Below the pieces are notes generated by a model. That model searched no databases, was not told where the DNA came from, and saw only the letters and a program-made list of their open reading frames with translations. Positions 49,901-61,900 of a DNA stretch of 64,000 nucleotides are shown one piece after another. Each line of letters starts with the position of its first letter. The stretch's first letter is position 1. This stretch comes from Owenia fusiformis (Eukaryota > Annelida > Polychaeta > Sabellida > Oweniidae). Where the stretch lies: assembly GCA_903813345.2 (NCBI GenBank), contig CAIIXF020000001.1, forward strand, positions 44,099,885 through 44,163,884. The letters run 5' to 3'. The position numbers and the translations under genes are program-made.

Positions 49901-52900
49901 TCTTGCTTCTCTTGGGGGACTCTGCACTCTTACCTCGCTTGGTGGATTTGCCCTCCTTTGATGAGGCAGACCCTGATCTCTTACCAGAACCTATCAACAT
50001 TCACGAAATATCCATTTAAGAGGGTCAGTGAAAAGTTTGAGTTTTTATTATCAATAAGTATTACTTGCATATGAATTAATTTCACATTAATAAATAATCA
50101 TTATAAAAACTTATGTTTAAGTAAGACATTTTGGTGAAAAACAGTGCCCATGTACAACAGTTTACCAGTTTAAATCAGGCTCATTGTGATATTATAATAT
50201 AGATAGAACATAACTGTGATAAGCTTAAACAAGCATTTATTAAATAAATAAACATCTACAACCTAACAAAACATTGTTTAAGGTCAAAAGGTATGACCCC
50301 TATATAGTCCATTTAAAAACCCGTGGTATTGTTCTAAATAACGCCATAGTTTGCTTCTAGGGTACCTAGTATGCCACTTTTTGGTATCAAAATAAAGAGG
50401 AGGAGTTCAACTTTCATTTGAATTACGAAAATAGCGATGTAGGTCAAAAATAGTTCCGACGTGAGTATGTTTACTACGCGTTTGCCTGTCATATCAGAAT
50501 TGAGGAAGTGGTAGCAAACTCGAGTTACAATAAATGGACGCTGATATCTCAAAAAGTAACCTGACTCCCTATAATTTGATGTAGATCAATCGAACCCCTA
50601 TATGAACAGGTACATTTTGATATATAACTATGGGGGTAAGCGTTTTATAGTTGGTCACGAACGCCATATGTGCAAAGTATTGTTATGAATTTTCGAATTT
50701 GGTGTTGGATTACGGTACTCATACCTTAAATTCGTAAAGTAATTAATAATTATCCCTGAAATTCATTCTTCAATTGTTAAACTTCAAACATGGATGTTAA
50801 ACAACTTCAATCATTCTGGTATGTAGTCTACCCCTGTTCAACTGACCTGCTCTGGAGCCAGCTCTGGATCCTTTCCTTGAGGGGGACTCCTCTACAGGAG
50901 GTGGAGGGGTGGCAGGTTTGGGGGGTTCCTCAGGAGGTTTCACCTCTGGCTCTACAGGTTTCTCCTCCTTCACTTCAGTGGGTGCTGATTCAGACTCTTC
51001 CTTGTCTTTACCTTGCAGCTGAAAATGTGAAAGACCAAACTTAGCAGGAATATTTATTTGAACTATACAGTGCACTGATTGAATTACCTTTTCAAAAAAC
51101 AATTTCATTCCTACTAGGCATACATTTATTATGTAATTAATTGAAAATATTCATATTCAGACTAAAAAGTTGTGATATATGTATTTTGTAATTCTAAAAT
51201 GAGTAAATAATAAAACCACTTACTTTTTTAAGAGTATCCTCAAGAATTGTTTCCATCTCTAGGAACACTGTCTCTTCACTTTGGGAGCCATCAACCTTCT
51301 TGAGGGTACCAAACTTTGTAAACCATTTCTCCATCTTTGGCCAGGCATCTAAGAAACCAGTGATTCTGAAACATAAATGAAATGAGTCATTCTTTCCAAT
51401 AAACATGTATATCTTTGACAGTATGTTAGTTCAATTATATAAATAATCGTAGTCATTAAATGGTCCATTTTACATTGTGTAGTAACTCTCTACACAGAAT
51501 ACCTAGTAATCTGGCTATAACTACTAAAGGTGTGAAATGCTGGGGTATGTTGCTCAGAAAATAAAGTTTTACTTCATGGAAAACCAAGCCATTAAAATTA
51601 CAAGATGTCAGTTCCCAGTTATGTCATTGAAAACAGTTAAAGTGAAACAATATGGTACAGAAACTGACAACTACTGGCCCGTAGCGCCCCTGGCCAATAA
51701 TTCAAAATCATGCAGTTTTCATTGTTCTTAGCACTTTTCAAGTGAGTGATTTACAATCTTTGAGCCAAAGTGAACCCCCCCTGGAATGTTTTAAAAAGTG
51801 ACCCCTTGGTACATCCTAGCTATGGGTCTGACTACCACAGAATGCCCATCATTAAAAGTGAGCATAACTATGTCACCGCCAAGAAAAAAACAATACACAT
51901 GTATAGTAAATATACAAAAACATATGAAAATATACAAAAATGTAAAAAAGTAGTCCTACCTGTGCTGAATCTGTTCTTGATCATGTGCCGGATCTTGGAC
52001 TGGGACTACTTTCTCTTGTTTCCCTACACCAGTAGCACTGCCCTCTGGTGGAGGTTTAAACTCCTGATGGTACTCCTCTTCACCTTGGAGAGCACCTACG
52101 TAAACAAACAAAACATGTTTCAATATTCTCACTTTGAGGAATTGCAATGTTCGTCCTCCTATGCACAATTTAGTTTAATACAAGATAAAATGGAAACTGA
52201 TGAATCATGTTCTATCCTGTGTCACATTCTCATATTAATGATATCCAATGCCTTACAATTCAAACAACAGAGTCAATGTACCAGTTTCATCCTACACACT
52301 TTTGTTCCTGTTTGAATATTCTTAACAGGTTTTGCTATTTCTTACTTTGCTATTTTCCACTTTCCAACTCTAATTGGTCAATAAACACCATATAGTTTTC
52401 TACAAAATGCAATGCATACTATTTTGATCGGAAATCAACTTCCTGGAAAGAAACTCCGAAAGAAAATTTCATTTCTTTTAGAAATAGAATATCCTTCGTT
52501 TATTTAGCGGATTTTGACCAAATAAGAGACTGAAGGTAAGATCTTTATCAATGCATTCATCCAGAGTTGATTTTTTTTATATGACCTGCATTGCGTCCAA
52601 GTGACCCCTCATTTTCATTGTTTGGGGTCCCTATAGTAAAAATCGGGTCCTCTACATTATGGGACGGCATTAATGAAAGCACAGCAATGTATGTGGCTTA
52701 AACCCACAACTTGATTAACAAATCTTTAACTTACAAGTTCTACCAGCAGAGCGCTTCAGGCATATCTCATTATTGACATCAATGAGTATTACAACATCTA
52801 TGCCACTGTTCTGTACTGTAGTTGTGTCTGATGGTTTAGGCTCTGGGGCCAACTTGGATTTCCTCTTGTCCTTACTGCTGGCTGAAATATTAAAATAGTA

Positions 52901-55900
52901 ATTGGTTTATCACAATTTTTCATATTCTGAGTTTGGGCTTTTCATGAGATATTGGGTTTATTTGATTTTTTCTAGGAAATCATATTTTTTTCTAGGTTGC
53001 AAGAAAATATTTAGCTTAGTAGTAATGAGTAACAATAGGATGTTTACAAATTAAGATCTTTCACCAGGAATCAATTTTACTCTGTAATTATGGTTGCAAG
53101 AAAAAAATGATAAAAGAAAAAATATTTCTGTGTTCATTAATGTCTGAAAACACTCATTCTGATACATGTTGTTTACTCTTACATTTTTCTTTGCCAGATA
53201 CAGCCGTATTCTCCCTGCTGAGGGAGGTCTCAAAACCACTTAGTGCTCTCTCCAATGCCTTAGCCTGCACATAGGTGGTAGGGAACCCATCTAGGACCCA
53301 ACCTCTTCCCTCATCTAAACGCCTAAATCAAAGAACAAACAAATCTTTCAGCATTTTATTTTTAAGGATGCTAATTGGTTGATGTTGACAATCATGAACA
53401 ATAAGCCTCATTTTCATAGAGATATACCAGAGTGCTAACAATTTGTTTGTAATTTTACTCCAAAATGTAAAAGGAGAAAAACATAATCTGTTTTTATGTG
53501 GTATTGGTTGACATTATAGTATGGTATGATAATAAGTACTATGATTTGATCGTTTTGATATGCTTGTAACTCTATGGTCAATAGAACTTTTGCCCAATGT
53601 GAGTAACAATGCACAAGGAAAATAGTTAGAATACATATAAACAAATTGTGAGGGGTCAAAATATTACATGTTCATGTTCAAGTTCTAAATATGGCACCTC
53701 AAGCAAGTCATCTTCGACTTCCAAGGTGTTATAAGTAGGGGTCCCACGATACAGTATCTTCAATTTCGATACGAGCAACGATATTTACCTCACGATACGA
53801 TACAAACGATACGAGCAATGTAAGTGCGTAACAAGAGGATGACCGAAATAATCCCAAACTTTGGACTTTCTACTACGTTCTCGAGAAATTTGAATTTCTT
53901 TCTTTTTCTCCATTTTTTACCGGAAACCGGATATACATTCTACGCCGGACTACGCTAGGCGGATAACAAAATGGAAACGGGACAATGGGTAGATACAATC
54001 GTATTTAAGCTGCTTTGGAGCATGATTTTGCTGTTTTGGGGAGTTAAAAACGATACAATTTTTTAACAGATATTCAAGGTGAGTATCGATACGCTCGTAT
54101 CGTGGCGTATTGCTCGAGCGCTCGAGCAAATCCAAGCAATTGCGGGACCCCTAGTTATAAGCAACTGAAACCTTGTGAATCAGGATGTTTACAAGTACCA
54201 GTGCTCGGAATAAACACAGCAACATACCTGATTGCTTCAATAATGACATCAACAATAATCACATCTTCTACTGGTTTTCCTTTCTTTAAGAACTTCAGAG
54301 CTTTTCCTCCAAGTTTAGCACGGAGTGTGGGCTGTAAAAAATAATATTTATTTATGGTTTGCAGTGCCAAGTCAATTAAAAGTAAGTGTCTCGATATGTT
54401 CATTGTGGTTTATAATATATTTCAATATTCTACAGTGATTTATATTAAAATTAAAAAGCACAATATCTTTACAATTAAAATGGAATCTGATTGCTTCACA
54501 AAGATAAAGGTATTAATAAATTGTCAAGACCGAGACATAAATCAAACTCTGCAATACTATCCTTTATATAATGAAGAAATCAACTTACATAATCTACATG
54601 TTATAACAATAAAACATGTAGTATTAATAACAACTGACACAGATACAATAAATATTAAATATAAATACTAGAAAAACAGCAACTCCATGGGGTAGCAGAT
54701 CCCACTAAACAAAACATATTTTATTAAATCACTCATCTTTTTTCAAAATGAGAAATGCTACGGCCTGTTCACAAACTCTTATTGGGAAGAAGTCCTTTAT
54801 TCATGAGGCATTAACCTTACAAATTCGAACTAAATCAAATACATGTAAATGGTTTCTGAGTTATCATGAGTTATATTTCTCCTAAGAAAATGGGCCACTA
54901 AATTGAGCAGCCATATTGGAGTTTTTTTCTCAAGCAAGGTCCCATTTCCAAAAGATATTAGCCTATAAAAGTTGAACAAAGTGCAAAGATAATATTTTTT
55001 ATGAAAAATGCCGACCATTTTGATTTGAGCAGCTATACTGGAAAATTTTCAGCAGAAATCCAATTCCCGTAAGACATCAGATCATAAAATTTGGACCAAA
55101 TCTGATACATATATTTAAGTTATCAAAACTTAAATTACATTACTCAAAAAATAGCAGCCATTTTGAAAATCAGCAGTCATCTTGAAAAGTCCTCCTTTGA
55201 CAGATTTTTTTAAAACTTTGTTAAGATATTCTATGTCCCTAGGCTGGTATTTGAGTTATCTATGATTTTTATGAAAGTGTTGGCCATTTTGAACTGAGTG
55301 GCCATATGAGAAATTCTTTCTCGAGCAGAGGTCCCGCACTCATAAAGTTTGAATCAAATCCATGGACATATGAACGGAAAAAACCAAATGACTTCTATAT
55401 CCCTCATAAAGTACGTTCAGCGGGATAATAAAGCAACACATATTTATAAACAACCTATTCTATACATAGTTATAAGCAAATGCATTATTTGATAAATCAA
55501 AATAGAAGTGGATAAAGATGGTGAATATCATACGTGTGAAATTTAAAGAAAATATGAATATGAAATAACATATGAAAATATTGTAAAAAAAATATGGAAA
55601 TATAGAATTGTGCTCAAATGAATTTTAAAAAGGATGATTGCAATATGCATCTTTTATTTGGACAACCTTGAGATAATGAACCATCTGATTGATAACAAAT
55701 ATCAGCAAGAGTGAGGGAGGCAAAAGTTAATTCCATGTTTTTATCAAACTTTATATTCATCAAAATAAATTATCTGAGCTACATTCCAAAGAATAGTTGG
55801 TGCGAAATTCAAATGTACTAATTACGATGTGTATGTAGAAGCCTATGCAGCAGATAAATGTACTTTGTTGGTCATAAATGTGTCTGAAAATGATTTTACG

Positions 55901-58900
55901 AAAATATAACACTTATCTCTATATCAAAAATATCACAATAATAGTGATTTTACAACATTATGTTTTGAATGCCCCTTTTAAAAATCTGTATATATAATAA
56001 AATAACATAATATACATGGATAATACAAATTGAACTAGTCTACAATAGCTAAGCCAAGCAAATTGTGCGAACTACATGCACTAACTATGCAGCTATATTT
56101 ATACTGTAAGAAAACCTCACCTCTTCCACAGTTCAATGTTATATGTAAAGCCCTCATATAATCTTGAAATAACCTCAAATTTTCTTTAACAGTACATGTA
56201 CATGTGGTTGATGAAAGTGAAATGTTGGTATGAAAAGATTCAATGTTATCAAGATATTAGAGTAATGTACAGGTACATGCATATTATACATCATTGTTAG
56301 CTTTCTCAAATCAAATCCACAATATTAGAATTAATTTTGTATAATCAATTATTAGGAAAAGAAATAAAAAGAATAGTTCATTTGATCTGATGAGATGAAT
56401 TGAGGGATAAGTGGAACCATTGCTACCTGTGGCTTAGAGGGGACTTTTTCCTTTGCGCGAGACATTTTTCGTGCCGGCTGTGAGGAGGCTTTACTAGTGG
56501 ATGATTTCACCTTCTCAGAGGGTTCAGTCTCTTGTTTCTCCTCTGCTACTTCATCAACAGGTTTCTCAGCATCACCTGGCATTCAGACAACATGGATAAT
56601 GTCAATATTCAAACTTGTTTTGCAATCAATAATTAACAATTACAGTGGTTAAAATATAGTATATACATATATAGGTATTAAAAAAGTAAAAATATTGAAT
56701 GATCGATGTAGCTCTTTCAATATGGAGGGGATTTTGGTATCTATACCCAGAAAATGGTGTTTACTTGAACTCATGATTATTTGCAGTTTAGACCATTCCA
56801 CCTTAATTTGTAATCATTACACAACCATTTTTGATACCATGTATTTTTTAATGCATACATGTGATAGCCATGCACCCAAAATGCAAGTGTCCATTTGATA
56901 CATATATGCCAAATCAAAGAGTCTATTATCAAATTTACCTTTCTCCTGCCCTTCCTCCAGGACTGGCATATTGTTGTTTTCTTCAGCCTCCTTATTGCTG
57001 TCGATAGGTGTCTCCTTACCCGGGGGCTCAGTGCTTGCCTTGCGGGAGTTAGGTTCTCCAGGAGCTGTGGCAATACTAACCTTACGTGATGGCAACTCTG
57101 AATCTAACATACTCTCTTCCATTATGTCATCCTCCTATAATAGTTTTTAAACTTGTCATTTAACAAAATAAACATTTATGTGTAAATATGTATCAATTTA
57201 TGTGTAAATATGATCAACTTGAAAAGATGACTGAATTTTAATGATTGCAAATCAGGAATTACATTTCACAATGTTTAAAAATAAACTTCGATGAACAAAA
57301 AACTGATATTTACATTTTTTACAATTAAGCACTTACCAGTGATACCTCGACCTCTCCATTCCTGTGTGCCTCTACTGCTTCAGCCACAAGTTCATCAGCA
57401 TTCAAAATACTCACTCGATGATCTAAACAGAAAACATAGCAAATGAAATAACAATATGTCAATTTGGTATGGTTTGGATTATCATTTTGCTTTGGTTGGA
57501 ACGTGAGGGTTCCACTGTCACATGATTAACATGCAAAATGTCACCACCTGCCATTTGTTACAGATGCTGAACGCCGAAATCTCAATGCCACCCTCCAGAT
57601 GCTGCCCACAAAAAGTAGGAGACCATAACAATATGTCAGAAGGGTACAAATAAACAACTCAAAAATTGTACTCACGTTCCAGGAGTTTTTTGACAGCTGT
57701 TGTCTTGCCACTGAAAATTTTTCCCAGTATACAAGCCTTGATAGGAAACGGTGGGAATTCTGGGGGTGGTGGAGGAGGCTGAAAATCATATGTATTATGA
57801 TTTGTATCTTACATGTAATGTGAAGACTTCTAAATAAAAATATATATGCCAAACTTGAAAACTTTTTGGGGATAATTGATGAGAACAAATACATGAAGTA
57901 AATAATTCTACAGTATATGCTGAGAACCTTTCAAAAATTATTATTAAAAACTGTTAGTATGTCCAAAATATATCATTCGTGTACGTTTCAAAAACTTAAG
58001 TATATACTATGTTAATAAATATGAATAAAAAAAGATGGACTGTACATTGATTAAAAGTCTTGAAATTCATATATCTTTTATCACATTGCCATATACAGAT
58101 GTCGTTATCATGAAAGATCACTGAAAACCAGTAATCGTAACTAACATAATAATATTTTCAAAACACATTCTATGGTTGAGTAATGGGGAATGAAGGCAAT
58201 GTGAGGATCAAAAGATTTACAGGTTGAGATGTCTAAGGCCTGGGGTATCTATCTACAGCATAATGAGAATATTATATGTGAACAAGGATTAATACTGTGT
58301 GACAGCTCTACTAAACTTACTGTCTCCACTTCCACCTATTAATGTCAATCAACATATAAAATAATTTATGAAAAACTCACATTATTGATTTTTAATACAG
58401 CACATTAGTTTTAATCCTAGCGAAAAAAATATGGTACTGATATAATTTCATTATTGAGGACATACACTGTATACTGTATACTGTTATTTGTTGAAGTAAT
58501 ATTTGTTGAAGTAATAGAACAAGTTGTTAAGATGCAGTCATTGATCTCATTCTATCATAAAATTGAAGATTCAAAAGATGAATGATTCTAATTTCTTGCG
58601 CTTGGTCTCAAAGCCCCCATTTTGGAAGACAAAAATTATTTTCATCCACATGGGGAGTTGAATTTGTAGAGCAAATACTCACACTAGGCGGATGCACAAT
58701 ATTGAATAGTCTGTGAACAATGTGTCCAACAATAGGATTGTTTCTTGGGGGCCCTGCTATATCCCCACTCTCTGGAGGAATCCACTCCCCAACCATCTCC
58801 TAAAACACCAAATGTATCACAAAATTAAAATATTTTCAGCTAGCTTTCTAAAAAAATAAGTGGTTTGTATAATTTACATATGAATTAACAGAGACTAGGT

Positions 58901-61900
58901 TAATATCAAGATGTTGTCAGGTACTCTCCGCCAATTCTTTTAAAAAAATGATGAGTGTGCTACCAAAGACTTCTTACATATTTACATTCACTGTTTTTTC
59001 ATATACAGTATGTTTATTAACCACAAATGAGATTCTTAGTCTTTCCATACATTTTTTAATAATATGCTCTAATTAATTTAATAATTCCATTCTATAGTAT
59101 TTATCAAAACCTATAACCGCTCTAAACCTTCTGCAAAGACAAAAATCCTGACCTTGTACTCCATGAAATCTCCCTCATCAAGTAGGGCCTGTCTCTCCTC
59201 TTCAAGGACCTCTTTAGGAGTTGGTTCTTCCTCATCTCCTTGTATCTCATCATCTTGTATTTCATAGAGAGGCTTCCCTTCCACAAACAGCGACTTCCAC
59301 TCACGGTGGAGCTTGGCAGGTACAAGACTGGAACACAATTATGGGTTAGAGAAATAATTGTATCAATAAAAAGTAGAACTGATTTTAGAGAAATAAATTT
59401 TCTTTGTATGACTAACAAATGTTCCACTTTTTGGACCACCTTGTATATTCATAGGATTTTTCATCAACAAATAATGACTATTACCAATGTTAAAGTTAGC
59501 ATGAGGATGGAACACACTTGTAATGGATTTGAAAATTCTAAATTGCTTTGTGCTTTCTAATGTTTTAAGTGCTATCATATGTTTATGTGGCAATTGCTCT
59601 TTTAATTCCTTATAGAGCCTCTATCTAAAAATGTACCCTGGTTTGAATTCACAAAACCATAAAATGTTAACTTACCCTTCAGTGAGTTCTCTGTACTCTC
59701 CCACCTTAGAGGCCATGTTAACAATCTGATGCATGATCTCCATACAAACACCATAGTGTTTCTCATACTTTGCCTTGGCTCTTTCTGCAGCTATCTGGTC
59801 ATGTAACTCCTTGTCTTTCTTGGTCTGATCAATATATTCAAGCTTAGCCAGTCTAGCCATTTCCTGCAATGAAATTAATATAAATGTGTGAGTTTCCTGA
59901 CCAGTGTCATATACTTACTAAAATGTGTCACCGGGATTTCATTGTTTATTATACAAAGGCAATTAAATTGAGCATTATGCAGTGCATGGCTCTAGAATGC
60001 AATCTGAAAACATCATTTTCAATACATTAAGATAGCCAACAGGAATTACCTACACTTCAGTTTTCAACTAAATCTACTTACAGCTTCCCGATTGAGCGCA
60101 TCCTCAAACTCCCTCAGACGTCTCTCCTCGTATTGCTTTTCTCGTAGGATTCTGTTCTTGCGAATCACCTCCTTCTCGTGCCTTGCCTGTAGTAGTTGGA
60201 CAGCAATACGGCGTTCTTGTTGGGATTGACGCATTAACCGATTTACTAACATTTCTTCTCTACGGGCCTCCTACAATCAATGTTCAAGGCACAAATTATT
60301 AATAAATTTTTAGGATATTTCAACAAAAAATTTTTTTGAAATGTATCAGAATACATGTAAGTGATTTGCATATTTCATTTAGCTAATTAGCAATTACTTA
60401 ATTAGAGAATAATAACACACATGATAATACCAAATACCAAATATATTAGTATTTTTATGATAAATTATCAAAACAAATCCAGTGCAATCACTGAATCAAT
60501 CAATAGTTTATTGCATAAATGAGTCATAAGCATTTTGGGAGTTTACCTCTTGTGCTTCATGAGCCTTTAATTGATCAACCAGAACTTTCCTTCGACGTTT
60601 CTCCCTTTCTAAACGAGCAGCAGAATCCTCATTCAACCTTTTCCTGATCTTGTGTATGTATTCATCATTGCTGGAGGGTGTTATTAGAGCCACTGGGTCT
60701 ATCTGGATGTCAGTATCTTCTCTGGCTAGAAGGGATGCCATGTCTTCCTCACTGCAAACGTGTTTGCATCAATAATATTATAGGTATTCAATGCAGTAAA
60801 TGTGTACATGTGCTAATAATTACTAGAACTTATCTTTTTGCAGAGGCCATGAGACACCATGTATGACTTCTACATGTATGGGAAGCTGCAAGCTATTGAA
60901 CACTTAACATTTTATTAAAGGCTTTGCATGAGAGTCAAATTTTATCATATTTTTTACATGCATGTACTGTACATTTCACAATCTCTCTCCTTTGTTGCCA
61001 CTTAATTATTATCAACTTTCTTCAGATTCTTATACATATGTCAGGCTTGAGCCAGGGGGGTTTGCAGGGTTTGGGCGAACCCCCCTGGCTAAAAATTCTT
61101 TCAAAATCATGCAGTTTTTCACCATTTTGGGGACTTCTCAAGTGATTTTAGCCATATTAGGGCCAAAATTGTCAAATGTGAACCCCCTGGAAATTTTTGA
61201 AAACTGAACCCCCCCCCCCTTGGCAAGTACTGGCTACGGGCCTGGATGTCTTATTAATTATTAAGAGCTTGGACAATATTGTTACATCTATAAATGCTCC
61301 TAAATGTCTCAGATGTTCTTACCCATTCTCATCAAATGGTTTAGTTGGTGGAAGAGTCTTCTTCAATCTGTCTTCAAACATTTCAATATCTTGGCTCATG
61401 TCCTAAAATAACAACAGTACAAAGTTAATTTTGTATGTCATTTTGCCACACTCATAGGTTTCAAGTGCCACTGTTGTAATTAGTGAGAGCAAATGATAAT
61501 TAAAATAAAAAAAAATAGTTTCTTGGTATCATGACATCATTTTATGCAATTCGATAGATGTTTCTGAGAAATCATGTCATCTTTTGATTCATCAGAGAAA
61601 CAATAATACATATTGGCTAGATTGATGATGTCATTGGTTGTAGGTAGCCAATTACTTGTCTAATACATGTTTATTCTATTTTGTGGATGTGCTTACCAGA
61701 GTTTCTCAGTTACAATGTTGCCCTTTTCTAATTTTTATCTTTCAATTGAAAGCAAGGCAAGTATGCTTTTCTTTAAAATATATGCTCCAGCATGAATATT
61801 TTTGAAAGTGCTTTCAAAATAAGGTGTGTGTGTGTGAGAAAATATTTTGATTTTTTATTAATTTTCAACAAAATATTACATACATTGGCTTCTTTGGTCT

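Noticed and set aside
49127-49927. Single 266-aa protein joining the SPEF2 exon-21 region to the LINE
   Set aside because: The first ~35 residues are exon 21 of SPEF2 in a wrong frame and intron sequence; only the later part is LINE. It is not one gene.
51770-52315. 181-aa plus frame opposite SPEF2 exon 18
   Set aside because: It overlaps a clearly coding SPEF2 exon on the other strand and has no domain. It is a shadow frame.
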